Shown here: piece by piece, positions 17,541 through 26,383 of the stretch
Layout of the letters: each line of letters opens with the position of its first letter
Numbering within the stretch: the first letter of the stretch is position 1
Origin: Flavobacteriales bacterium
Lineage (GTDB): Bacteria; Bacteroidota; Bacteroidia; Flavobacteriales_D; JAHECK01
DNA: 32,732 bases
NCBI GenBank assembly: GCA_030591505.1
Contig: JAUVAY010000015.1
Span: 1-32,732, forward strand
Reading direction: 5' to 3'
Made by a program: the position numbers and the translations under genes
Notes under the pieces: generated by a model
The model's input: the letters and a program-made list of their open reading frames with translations, nothing else
Told to the model about the DNA's origin: nothing
The model's database searches: none

Positions 17541-19790
17541 ATGCATATGACTGAAAATGCTTATTTCATTTTTGTTGTAATTCTATTCTTACTTGCTGTT
17601 TTCGACTTAATTATTGGTGTCAGTAATGATGCTGTAAATTTTTTAAATTCTTCTATTGGTTCACGTGTAGCAAAACGTAAGACCATTCTTATTATAGCAG
17701 GAGCAGGTGTTTTATTTGGAGCCGTTTTTTCCGGTGGAATGATGGAGGTTGCCAGGAAAGGGATCTTCAACCCTGAGATGTTTGTTTTTTCAGAATTGAT
17801 GGTGGTCTTTATGGCTGTTATGCTAACTGACATTATTCTATTGGATATGTTCAATACCTTTGGAATGCCAACAAGTACAACAGTTTCTATAGTTTTTGAA
17901 CTGCTTGGGGCTGCCTTTGCTGTATCCATGATTAAAATTTTCTCTGCAGGAGGTGAGTTAGCTGATCTGACTTTGTATTTGAATCATAGTAAAGCACTAC
18001 AAATCATCGGTGGTATTTTCCTTTCCATCTTTTTTGCTTTTGCTATTGGATGGCTAATAATGAGCTTTTCTCGAATTGTTTTTTCCTTTGATCTTAGGTC
18101 CAGTGTAAAAAAATATGGAGCTGTATTTGGTGGATTGGCAATTACAACCATCGTTTATTTTATACTGATAAAAGGAGCAAAGGGCAGTACATTGATCAGT
18201 AATGATCTCTTGCTATGGATCAATGAGAATACTTTATTGTTAATAGGGGTAAATTTTGTTTTTTGGACCATCTTAAGTTTAATAGGACAAAGAGTATTTA
18301 AGCTGAGCATCCTTCGCTTCGTCGTATTAAGTGGAACTTTTGCCTTAGCCATGGCCTTTGCAAGTAATGACCTGGTTAATTTCATAGGTGTACCCATTGC
18401 CGGTTTTGAGTCCTATATTGAGTTTGCTGCAGGTACTATTCCAGCTGATGAAATGAATATGGGGTTTTTGGCGAATAAAGTAAAAACCGACCCATTGCTG
18501 TTAATTCTTGCCGGACTGATCATGGTCGTAACTCTGGTTTTCTCTAAGAAAGCACGGACCGTTACCGAAACGGAGGTTAATTTGGGAAGACAAGGTTTTG
18601 GGAGTGAACGATTTCGGCCGAATTATCTGTCCAGATCAATTGTACAAATGGGAGTCTCATTAGCTTCAGTTTTTAGTGGTCTTATGCCCGCCTCAATGAA
18701 GCAACGATTAAGTGATAAATTTGTAGAAATAGAGATTCACACTGATCTTGAAGAGGAGGATAAACCCGCATTCGACCTTTTAAGAGCTTCTGTTAATCTT
18801 GTGGTCGCCAGTATTTTAATCGCCTTTGCAACATCATTAAAATTACCATTGTCTACCACTTATGTATCGTTTATGGTGGCTATGGGAGCGAGTTTAGCCG
18901 ATTATGCCTGGGATAGAGAATCAGCTGTTTATCGTGTTGCTGGTGTTTTAAGTGTTATTGGAGGGTGGTTGTTTACAGCTATTATCGCTTTTACATCTGC
19001 TGCTACACTGGCCCTAATGATCTTTTACGGTGAGTTATATATGGTAATAGGATTAACCCTATTAGCCGCTTTCCTTATCATGAGATCAGCGAAGTTTCAT
19101 TCAAAAAGAATGAAAGAAAAACCAACACTTATTGCTAGCATAATTGCACGTAAAAATATTAAGGCAGATGAAGTAATAAATGAATGCCTGGAGCATATTG
19201 ATGAAACCCTTAGTACAACGGATTACGTTTTTAAAAAATGCATTTTGGGTCTTTCGGAAGAGGATAAGCAAATTATAAAGAAAGCGAGGAAAAGATCGAA
19301 AGGGCAGGACAGTAAAATCGATCAACTTTCGCGTACTGTATTTCATTATGTACAAAAGATGGAGAGCGAAAATGGGGAGATGGCGCAGTTTTATATATAT
19401 GTTCTAAGGTACTTGACCAATATTAAAAAGTCGATAATACAGATTTCAACTATTTCATATAAGCATATCGATAATGTGCATAAACCCATGGAGATCGTTC
19501 AAATTGAAGAATTATTCGAGATTTATGAGGAGTTGAGCGCCTACATTAGTCTGACAAAAGAATCATTGTCAGAAATGAATACGATCAAATACAATAGTAT
19601 TGCTGCTAGGAAGGAAAGCATATATCAAAGCAGTGTTGTTTTATTAGAAAGACAGATAATGAGAATGAAAAGTAGAAGCAGCAGCAGAGAAAGTAGTGTG
19701 CTGCACCTTTCAATTATCCTTGAGTCTCAAAGTCTGTTACGCTATATTTCTGATCTGGCAGAACTTTTTATTCAGAAAACTAAGAAATGA
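17541..19790 (+). CDS. Inorganic phosphate transporter, PiT (PHO4) family, with long C-terminal helical domain
   Basis: A 749-residue protein. The two inverted PiT signature repeats are visible: GVSNDAVNFLNSSIGSR near residue 27 and AFASNDLVNFIGVPIAG near residue 272. About ten to twelve transmembrane helices run to about residue 515. The remaining ~230 residues (KFHSKRMKEKPTLIASI to the end) are charged and alpha-helical, and look like a PhoU-type four-helix bundle; such fusions are known in this phylum. The protein carries phosphate into the cell with a cation. The tail might gate the carrier or bind a sensor, but that is inference. ATG codons at 17541 and 17547 are both in frame. The gene is divergent from the DksA/TraR gene. 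Confidence 0.92.
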   Translation: MHMTENAYFIFVVILFLLAVFDLIIGVSNDAVNFLNSSIGSRVAKRKTILIIAGAGVLFGAVFSGGMMEVARKGIFNPEMFVFSELMVVFMAVMLTDIILLDMFNTFGMPTSTTVSIVFELLGAAFAVSMIKIFSAGGELADLTLYLNHSKALQIIGGIFLSIFFAFAIGWLIMSFSRIVFSFDLRSSVKKYGAVFGGLAITTIVYFILIKGAKGSTLISNDLLLWINENTLLLIGVNFVFWTILSLIGQRVFKLSILRFVVLSGTFALAMAFASNDLVNFIGVPIAGFESYIEFAAGTIPADEMNMGFLANKVKTDPLLLILAGLIMVVTLVFSKKARTVTETEVNLGRQGFGSERFRPNYLSRSIVQMGVSLASVFSGLMPASMKQRLSDKFVEIEIHTDLEEEDKPAFDLLRASVNLVVASILIAFATSLKLPLSTTYVSFMVAMGASLADYAWDRESAVYRVAGVLSVIGGWLFTAIIAFTSAATLALMIFYGELYMVIGLTLLAAFLIMRSAKFHSKRMKEKPTLIASIIARKNIKADEVINECLEHIDETLSTTDYVFKKCILGLSEEDKQIIKKARKRSKGQDSKIDQLSRTVFHYVQKMESENGEMAQFYIYVLRYLTNIKKSIIQISTISYKHIDNVHKPMEIVQIEELFEIYEELSAYISLTKESLSEMNTIKYNSIAARKESIYQSSVVLLERQIMRMKSRSSSRESSVLHLSIILESQSLLRYISDLAELFIQKTKK

Positions 19791-19852
19791 TCTTTAACAC
19801 GAATAATCCTTAATAATAGTATCTTTCAACAGGAAAAATTAGAATATTTATT

Positions 19853-20554
19853 ATGGATTTAAAAGGATCAAAAGTACTCCTTACCGGAGGAAGTTCAGGG
19901 ATTGGAAAAGCCACAGCCATTGCTTTACTTAATAAGGGAGCAGATGTTTTAATCACCGGAAGAGATAAAGCAAAATTAATTAGCTGTGCCCAAGAGCTTA
20001 ATTGCAAATATGTTTTAATGGATTCATCAAATTTTGATGAAATACCTGGACAATGTAAAGAAGCGGTAGATATGCTCGATGGTGTTGATATATTAATTAA
20101 TAATGCAGGGATAGGTACTTTCGATTTGCTTGATGATATTAGTATAAAAGACCTACAGGCTATTTACAATACGAATGTTTTTGGTGTGGCGTTGATCACT
20201 CAAGAGATCATAAAACATTTTAAAGAACAGGGTTCTGGAAATATAATTAACATTGGATCAACAGCAGCTACAAAAGGCTTTGCACATGGAACGGTTTATT
20301 CTTCTTCTAAATTTGCATTAAGAGGAATGACACAATGCTGGCAGTCAGAATTAAGAATGCATAATGTTAGAGTAATGTTAGTCAACCCGAGTGAAGTACC
20401 CACAGCCTTTAATGTGGATGATAGAAAGGAAAAAGGACTGGTTGATAATAAATTACATCCTGAGGACATCGCTCATGCCATCGTTAGTAATTTAGAAATG
20501 GCAAATAGAGGGTTTATTCCTGAATTAGCTGTTTGGGCAAGCAATCCTTTTTAG
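19853..20554 (+). CDS. Short-chain dehydrogenase/reductase (SDR), FabG-like
   Basis: A 233-residue cytosolic protein of classical SDR layout: the cofactor motif TGGSSGIGKA (about 11-20), the NNAG motif (about 83-86), the catalytic Ser in NIGSTAA and the YSSSK pair (about 142-146, Tyr and Lys). Length and motifs fit 3-oxoacyl-ACP reductase or a related NAD(P)H oxidoreductase. The substrate cannot be deduced. The C-terminus (LHPEDIAHAIVSNLEMANRGFIPEL) is a common Bacteroidota variant. It lies 62 bases after the PiT gene in the same direction. Confidence 0.88.
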   Translation: MDLKGSKVLLTGGSSGIGKATAIALLNKGADVLITGRDKAKLISCAQELNCKYVLMDSSNFDEIPGQCKEAVDMLDGVDILINNAGIGTFDLLDDISIKDLQAIYNTNVFGVALITQEIIKHFKEQGSGNIINIGSTAATKGFAHGTVYSSSKFALRGMTQCWQSELRMHNVRVMLVNPSEVPTAFNVDDRKEKGLVDNKLHPEDIAHAIVSNLEMANRGFIPELAVWASNPF

Positions 20555-20628
20555 TTTTAATGTGAGAAATATCCTATTTCTAGCTATATATTAGCGTGAA
20601 TTTTGCCAAGATAAAATTAAGCTAGTCG

Positions 20629-21852
20629 ATGCTATTAACTGATAAAATATCAAAGAATAATATTTATTCTTACTTATGGCATGCTGTCTTTTTGGCATTA
20701 GCCTCTAACCTGATCGATATTGATACGATCATTCCTGCAATGTTGATCGATGCAGGAGGGAGTTCGATGCATATTGGTATTCTGACTGCTATTATGCTTG
20801 GTGGATCTAGCTTTGCTCAACTATTCTTCACTCCATTTTTAAGCAATAAATCCCGTAAAAAGGGATTTTTAGTTTTTGGTATTAACCTTAGGATATTCGC
20901 CCTATTGGGATTAGGCTTGCTTCTGTATTGGTTTACCGAAAGAAGTGAAAGTAATGTAGTCATCTGGACTATTTTTATTTTGATTTCGTTGTTTTCAGTC
21001 AGTGGTGCTTTTGCTGCTATTGGTTATAGTGATATTTTGGGTAAATCCGTATTTGAACACAAAAGGAAGTCATTCTTGTCTTCACGTCAAGCGATTTCTT
21101 CTGTTGGTATTCTTGCATCTGCCTATTTTGCAGCTGAAATATTAGTATCCTTTGATTATCCTTTAAATTATTCTTGGTTGTTTATAATTGCGGGAATAAT
21201 GCTTGCTATTGCCTCCTTAGGTTTTTGGAAACTAGAAGAGATTCCTGGCCCAAAGGTGCACATTGGTAGTTTAAAAGATTATTTAATGATCATCATTAGT
21301 GAGATCAAAGAGAACAAGCGCTTAGCTAACTATCTATTAATGATAAACACATTAGGTGTTAGTCTGGCCTTAATGCCATTTCTAATACTGTATGCAAAAG
21401 AAATGTATACAATTGATAATACTGATGTTGGAATGTATTTACTTTTAAAAGTAATTGCGGGTGTTATAAGCGGAACGCTGTTATTCTATTTTGCTAAACG
21501 CTTAAAATATACACCACTATTATATGCAACGAGCATAATTGCTTTATTTATTCCACTCTCATTAATGATCTATTCAAGCTCATCCTTACTTGGATTGTAC
21601 TTTTTTTTAGGAGGAGTGATGTACACTTTTTATAAGATTGCAATAGAAGGAGTACTTCTTGAGATATCAGATCACAAGAACAGAACAATTTATATTGGAA
21701 TGGTAGGAGCAGGAAATATTCTTCCGGCGCTTTTCCCAATCTTTGGAGGATGGCTTATACCACACTTTGGGTTTAATTACTTTTTCTTACTGTTTTCAAT
21801 TATAATTCTATTCTCTATTTACTTTATTAAGTGTTTGAAATGCAGGAAGTAG
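20629..21852 (+). CDS. Major facilitator superfamily transporter
   Basis: A 407-residue protein with about twelve hydrophobic helices and the MFS-type basic loop (FLSNKSRKKGFLVFGINLR) between helices 2 and 3. The substrate is unknown. Loops are short, and the C-terminus is Lys/Cys-rich (IYFIKCLKCRK). It ends 12 bases from the convergent barrel gene, with no clear terminator in between. Confidence 0.82.
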   Translation: MLLTDKISKNNIYSYLWHAVFLALASNLIDIDTIIPAMLIDAGGSSMHIGILTAIMLGGSSFAQLFFTPFLSNKSRKKGFLVFGINLRIFALLGLGLLLYWFTERSESNVVIWTIFILISLFSVSGAFAAIGYSDILGKSVFEHKRKSFLSSRQAISSVGILASAYFAAEILVSFDYPLNYSWLFIIAGIMLAIASLGFWKLEEIPGPKVHIGSLKDYLMIIISEIKENKRLANYLLMINTLGVSLALMPFLILYAKEMYTIDNTDVGMYLLLKVIAGVISGTLLFYFAKRLKYTPLLYATSIIALFIPLSLMIYSSSSLLGLYFFLGGVMYTFYKIAIEGVLLEISDHKNRTIYIGMVGAGNILPALFPIFGGWLIPHFGFNYFFLLFSIIILFSIYFIKCLKCRK

Positions 21853-21864
21853 GGATAAAAACAA

Positions 21865-22926
21865 TTACATCTTTCTTTTAGGACCTAAAACCCTGTAATT
21901 AATTGAAACCAATACAGATTTTCTATCACCAATAAAACCAACCTCACTTCTTAATTGCCAGGCTTTATTAAATTGAAATTGTGCACCTAAAATACCATTC
22001 CATAATTCCTTAGTTTGTTTATCCATACTATAAGAAATAACAGCACCACCATCTAAATTATCAATTCTGTCAACGATAGGGTCTATTACATTATCAACAG
22101 TAAGCTTTTGTTGTAAACTCAGATCATTATAATTTTCAATTTTCCATGCATCATAATCAGCTACTATCTCATCCTTCCTATCCCAAGTTTCTTGAGGTAA
22201 TGCGTCATACAATGATATAGCCCCAGTTGTTTTAGTATTCATGCTAACGCGCATTGCACCTGCCCAAATATTTATATTTCTATACGGTTTATGCTTAAAA
22301 ACAAAACTGTGTCCGATTCTTAATCCGACTACATTCACTTGTGTAGCCTCCTCAAGCAATTCAGGTTTATTCCACGTGAAATTTACATCTACAGAGATCC
22401 ATACCGGACCAACACCTCCAGCACCCAAAATACCAAATCCAGTAGTAGTTAAGCCTTGATCAACAACGGATACTAAGTTTACAGGAGCAACCAATTCCAC
22501 CTCTGTTTTTGTCCTACCAACACCAAATAAACCATAAACATTTATAAATGGAAGTATCCAAATATCCGGTCGGAAATTAGTTGAAAAGGATGTGTTCTGA
22601 TTGTCTCCAAACTCAATAAAATCAACTTCTGTTAGAGGAATATCGTTGTTATCAGTTTTAAGACCAAGTTGTAAATTATCTATAGTAACACCTTGATTCA
22701 TCCATATAAAATTAGCCATGACTCCAACAGGGTAGGGGATGTCAAATCCTTGCTTATAGGCACCTCGTCCTAAAATGGGTAGTATTCGATCGTAATCAAT
22801 GCTTTTTAAGCTATCCGTATATGTTTGGTGCTTTGATTTTACTTTTTTATTAGAATATTGTGCATCAATGTTTATAGAGGTAACCAGAAAGATAAAAAGA
22901 GGAATAATTGTTTTAAGTATGCGCAT
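21865..22926 (-). CDS. Predicted outer-membrane beta-barrel protein, hypothetical
   Basis: A 353-residue product with a signal peptide (ILKTIIPLFIFLVTSINIDAQ). The mature part shows barrel strands (PYPVGVMANFIWMNQGVTIDNLQLGLKT, WISVDVNFTWNKPEL, WQLRSEVGFIGDRKSVLVSINYRVLG) with an insert of charged helix (residues about 255-300: QETWDRKDEIVADYDAWK). The sequence is close to the DUF3187-like or conserved barrel proteins found across Bacteroidota, but I cannot name the family with certainty. Convergent with the MFS gene. Confidence 0.72.
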   Translation of the reverse strand: MRILKTIIPLFIFLVTSINIDAQYSNKKVKSKHQTYTDSLKSIDYDRILPILGRGAYKQGFDIPYPVGVMANFIWMNQGVTIDNLQLGLKTDNNDIPLTEVDFIEFGDNQNTSFSTNFRPDIWILPFINVYGLFGVGRTKTEVELVAPVNLVSVVDQGLTTTGFGILGAGGVGPVWISVDVNFTWNKPELLEEATQVNVVGLRIGHSFVFKHKPYRNINIWAGAMRVSMNTKTTGAISLYDALPQETWDRKDEIVADYDAWKIENYNDLSLQQKLTVDNVIDPIVDRIDNLDGGAVISYSMDKQTKELWNGILGAQFQFNKAWQLRSEVGFIGDRKSVLVSINYRVLGPKRKM

Positions 22927-23106
22927 TACTATGCTTTAATTTTTAATTAATAAACCAGGTAAAAATAGGTTTAGATTTTTTTAATTAATCAATTAATAAA
23001 CATGTTTTTAAACAAGCAATTGTAAATTACTTTGGTACAGAGTGAGTAAAAGAATCATAAATAATCTGTTCTTTCGGTCAACAGGTAAAATATATTTCCA
23101 ATTTAA

Positions 23107-24027
23107 TTATTTTTGGTTATTGTTAATGTGAAAACGATAGATCAATCGAGCCTCTAAGATCATCCCGTCTTTAAAATCTGAATTTAATTGTTCGCGCTCA
23201 TCACCAATACGGAAGGAAGAGAGTCCAAAAGTAACCTTATCTGTTTCATCATAAATTCGGTATCTCCTACCTATTGAGTAGCCAATTTTAGTTTGAATGA
23301 TTAAACTACTTGTTGGTTCAAACTGAAGATATAACATGGGTTCATTACTCGACTTCACTAGGTATTCACCGTTTTCAGCAAATTGAGGCTCATTTATATT
23401 ATAACTTCTTACAAAGGCACTAAAACTCATACCAAGTCGAAACCAATCGTAAAAGCGATAATTTACATCTGCCCAAACCGGTAAGGAAGCATTGATCTCT
23501 AGCTTATTATTAGGACTCATATAATACAAGCCAATAAGAGGTACGAAAAAGGGACCAAATAATTCACCATTATAATACATCCCAAATTGGTATTTTAAAT
23601 TCGCTTTTTTTGAATATTTATACATTACATAAGCTCCAAATTGAAAGTCATCGGAACCCACTTTTTTTAGGTCAGAAGACAATTTGGGCATCAACATATA
23701 GGTCCCCGTCCACTTTTCACCATGCTTAATATTCATTCCTAATTTTAATAATATAGTGTAAACGGAAGTTAGATCAGGAGTTACAGGGTTAACCTTAGTT
23801 TTAATATTTTGAAACGTTAAACCAGTAACTATTGCATTCCCACTCTTTAAAAGAATAGGGTAGGTAAGATCAAGAACAGTCTCTTGGATTCGAGTGTCCG
23901 AGAGTGAAGAGTCAAATTGATTTAAGGGAGTATTAGCATATTTAAATTTCAAAAGATCTACATAAGTTTGAGCAAGTACAGCGTAGGAGATTGAAATAAA
24001 TAAAACCGTGAGTAAACTCTTTTTCAT
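23107..24027 (-). CDS. Predicted outer-membrane beta-barrel protein (possibly DUF6268 type)
   Basis: A 306-residue product: signal peptide (LLTVLFISISYAVLAQ), then an N-terminal YVDLLKFKYANTPLNQF segment and repeated strands (NAIVTGLTFQNIKTKVNP, GTYMLMPKLSSDLK, YQFGMYYNGELFGPFFVPLIGLYY, FRLGMSFSAFVRSY, EARLIYRFHINNN). The middle FGAYVMYKYSKKANLKYQFGMYYN pattern reminds me of DUF6268 barrel proteins. It follows the other barrel gene on the same strand, with a 180-base gap. Confidence 0.72.
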   Translation of the reverse strand: MKKSLLTVLFISISYAVLAQTYVDLLKFKYANTPLNQFDSSLSDTRIQETVLDLTYPILLKSGNAIVTGLTFQNIKTKVNPVTPDLTSVYTILLKLGMNIKHGEKWTGTYMLMPKLSSDLKKVGSDDFQFGAYVMYKYSKKANLKYQFGMYYNGELFGPFFVPLIGLYYMSPNNKLEINASLPVWADVNYRFYDWFRLGMSFSAFVRSYNINEPQFAENGEYLVKSSNEPMLYLQFEPTSSLIIQTKIGYSIGRRYRIYDETDKVTFGLSSFRIGDEREQLNSDFKDGMILEARLIYRFHINNNQK

Positions 24028-24146
24028 TATAGCAATGTAGTAAATAGGAGTGAATTAAATAATGAGATTAATCGTAAATTCACCTTTATGATGAACGGTA
24101 AAAATTACAGCTATAATTTTTGCAACTTTGGTAAAATTATAAACCA

Positions 24147-24338
24147 ATGTTTACATTAATCGTATTTATATTCTTATTTATTATTTCATGGCCATTGGCG
24201 ATTATTGCTCTCATCTTATATCCTATCTTTTGGCTACTATTATTACCATTTAGAATACTTGGTTTTGCAGTAGAAGGTGTGTTTAGTCTATTAAAAGAGA
24301 TCTTCATGCTTCCTTCCCGTATCTTGAGAAGGATATAA
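24147..24338 (+). CDS. Small two-helix membrane protein, hypothetical
   Basis: The 63-residue product has hydrophobic runs at about 1-24 and 26-50 and a basic tail (LPSRILRRI), consistent with an inner-membrane miniprotein. No homologous domain is recognised, but codon use matches the neighbours and no other gene covers the stretch. It starts at an ATG in its own 120-base intergenic region. Likely real, function unknown. Confidence 0.6.
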   Translation: MFTLIVFIFLFIISWPLAIIALILYPIFWLLLLPFRILGFAVEGVFSLLKEIFMLPSRILRRI

Positions 24339-24370
24339 TGTGTAAGTGCTTAAATGTGAGTTGGATGTCT

Positions 24371-24384
24371 CCCTTGTCGAAGGG
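24371..24384. terminator. Small hairpin after the miniprotein gene
   Basis: CCCTT GTCG AAGGG: a 5-bp stem with a tetraloop, followed by TTAGTTT. It is a weak terminator candidate, 32 bases past the miniprotein stop. Confidence 0.4.
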
Positions 24385-24399
24385 TTAGTTTGTAATAAT

Positions 24400-24474
24400 T
24401 TAACCGCGGAATCCGCAGATCTATCCCAAAATATTATTTAAAAGGTCTGCGATTTTAGCGCTATTTGCGGTTAA
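24400..24474. repeat. 75-bp imperfect palindromic repeat, copy 1
   Basis: The element begins TTAACCGC and ends with its exact reverse complement GCGGTTAA. An inner pair CGCAGA (24414-24419) / TCTGCG (24446-24451) strengthens the fold. The first 21 bases (TTAACCGCGGAATCCGCAGAT) match copy 2 at 26252 with two differences, and the ends also match (TTTTAGCGC... / TTTTTGCGC...). The two copies bracket the ABC exporter gene. Confidence 0.8.
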
Positions 24475-24514
24475 TTTTTAACAACTACTTTTACCACCGA
24501 AACACAACAATAGA

Positions 24515-26251
24515 ATGGCTAAATCAAAAATAAACATGGCCCAGGTATTCCGTACCATTATCTGGCCAAGAAGAGGGACTTTATCTATAGGGTTGATCTT
24601 AATTATCATTAGTAGAATGGCAAGTTTGGTGCTTCCGGGAGCAAGTAAATACCTAATGGATGATGTTGTAGTTGGGAAGGATATGCACATGCTAAAGCTT
24701 CTCTTACTCGCTGTTACCGGTGCGATCGTAGTACAAGCGATCACTTCATTTCTATTGACAAGAATCCTAAGTGTTGAAGCACAACGATTAATCTCTGAAT
24801 TACGCGTTAGGGTTCAAAAGCATGTTTTACATCTACCCATTCGCTTTTTTGACAATAGTAAATCAGGAGAACTGGTTTCTAGAATCATGACTGATGTGGA
24901 AGGAGTGAGGAACCTTGTTGGAACGGGTTTAGTTCAATTGATCGGAGGTCTATTGACCTCAGTTGTCAGTTTGGTATTATTGATTCGGATCAGTCCGATG
25001 ATGACGCTTTATGTACTTATTCCGGTAGCTATTTTTGGAGTAGTATCCTTAAAGGCCTTCGGCTATATCCGTCCAATTTTTAGAGAAAGAGGAAAAATTA
25101 ATGCTGATGTAACGGGACGACTAACAGAAACCCTAAATGGTATTAGGGTAATCAAAGGTTTTAATGCAGAAGAGCAAGAAATATCCTCTTTTGATGCTGG
25201 AGTAATGCGTTTATTTGAAAATGTAAAGAGAAGTCTGACTTCTACTAGTTTGATCACAAGTTCTGCAACCCTGCTATTGGGACTTGCTTCTACTGGAATC
25301 ATGGGAATTGGCGGCTATATGATAATGAATGATGAACTTACTATAGGTGAGTTTTTAGCTTTTACCTTGTATTTAGGCTTCATGATCGCACCGATCGTAC
25401 AGATGAGTAATATTGGTAGTCAGTTGACTGAAGCCTTTGCCGGACTGGACCGTACCGAAGAGCTTATGAATATGGAGTTGGAAGGAAATGAAAAGAATAG
25501 AACAAAGACTTTAGATTCAATTAAAGGGGATATTATTTTTAAAAATGTATCCTTTCAATATGATGAAGGAAAAGAAGTATTGCATGATATTAGTTTTGAG
25601 TCAAAACCTGGATCGGTAACGGCATTGGTAGGTTCATCCGGTTCGGGTAAGACCACCATTGCAGGATTAGCCGCTTCTTTTTTAAAACCGGTTTCTGGAT
25701 CTATTCTAATTGATGGAATTGAGATTGAAGAAGTGAAATTAAATTCTTATCGGAGTCATTTAGGTGTTGTATTACAAGACGATTTTCTGTTTGAAGGGAG
25801 TATTCGGGATAACATATTATTTCCAAGACCTAATGCGACAGAAAAAGATTTAGAAAATGCTGTTCGTTCAGCTCATGTACAGGAGTTTACAGATCGATTT
25901 GATGAAGGATTAGATACCTTGATAGGTGAACGAGGAATAAAGCTATCCGGAGGGCAACGGCAACGGATAGCAATTGCGCGAGCCATTTTAGCCGATCCTG
26001 ACATATTGATCCTCGATGAAGCAACCTCCAACCTTGATACAGAAAGCGAAGCACTTATACAAGAAAGTTTAAAAGATTTGATGAAAGGAAGAACAACATT
26101 TGTTATTGCTCACCGCCTAAGTACAATCCGGCAAGCAGATCAAATTTTGGTGATAGAAAAAGGAGAGATAGTAGAACGAGGAAAACATGATGAATTGTTA
26201 GCAGCAAAAGGACGGTACTTTGACTTGTATACGTATCAAGCACGTATTTAA
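24515..26251 (+). CDS. ABC exporter half-transporter (MsbA-like, TM + ATP-binding domain)
   Basis: A 578-residue protein. Residues about 20-310 are the six-helix exporter domain (ending ...FTLYLGFMIAPIVQMSNIG) and about 335-578 the ATPase: Walker A GSSGSGKTT (about 372-380), signature LSGGQRQR (about 476-483), Walker B ILILDEATS (about 497-505) and the switch His in IAHRLS. It works as a homodimer or heterodimer to move lipids, peptides or drugs out of the cytoplasm; substrate unknown. It is flanked on both sides by the 75-bp palindromic repeats, the second of which begins on the base after the TAA stop. Confidence 0.92.
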   Translation: MAKSKINMAQVFRTIIWPRRGTLSIGLILIIISRMASLVLPGASKYLMDDVVVGKDMHMLKLLLLAVTGAIVVQAITSFLLTRILSVEAQRLISELRVRVQKHVLHLPIRFFDNSKSGELVSRIMTDVEGVRNLVGTGLVQLIGGLLTSVVSLVLLIRISPMMTLYVLIPVAIFGVVSLKAFGYIRPIFRERGKINADVTGRLTETLNGIRVIKGFNAEEQEISSFDAGVMRLFENVKRSLTSTSLITSSATLLLGLASTGIMGIGGYMIMNDELTIGEFLAFTLYLGFMIAPIVQMSNIGSQLTEAFAGLDRTEELMNMELEGNEKNRTKTLDSIKGDIIFKNVSFQYDEGKEVLHDISFESKPGSVTALVGSSGSGKTTIAGLAASFLKPVSGSILIDGIEIEEVKLNSYRSHLGVVLQDDFLFEGSIRDNILFPRPNATEKDLENAVRSAHVQEFTDRFDEGLDTLIGERGIKLSGGQRQRIAIARAILADPDILILDEATSNLDTESEALIQESLKDLMKGRTTFVIAHRLSTIRQADQILVIEKGEIVERGKHDELLAAKGRYFDLYTYQARI

Positions 26252-26325
26252 TTAACCGCGGAGTACGCAGATGATACGCAAAATAAAGTGTAGTTAACTC
26301 AGCGTTTTTGCGCAATTAGCGGTTA
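26252..26325. repeat. Imperfect palindromic repeat, copy 2 (also a plausible terminator)
   Basis: TTAACCGCGGAGTACGCAGAT at the left end and TTTTTGCGCAATTAGCGGTTA at the right match copy 1 at 24400. The outer arms TAACCGC/GCGGTTA pair, and TTTTTTT follows at 26327-26332, so on the forward strand the element can act as a terminator for the ABC gene. Confidence 0.8.
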
Positions 26326-26332
26326 TTTTTTT

Positions 26333-26374
26333 CTAATTCATCATTCGTAATTCGTAATTTCCCATTCGTAATTT
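26333..26374. repeat. Short ATTCGTAATT repeats ahead of miaA
   Basis: ATTCGTAATT occurs three times within about 32 bases (TCATTCGTAATTCGTAATTT and CCATTCGTAATTT), the first two overlapping. The tract ends just before the miaA start. It may be a slippage-type tandem repeat. Confidence 0.6.
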
Positions 26375-26383
26375 AATGAAATC

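Noticed and set aside
24400-26325. Transposon with the ABC gene as cargo
   Set aside because: The flanking palindromes are in the same orientation class but no transposase or target-site duplication is seen; they are better treated as interspersed repeats.
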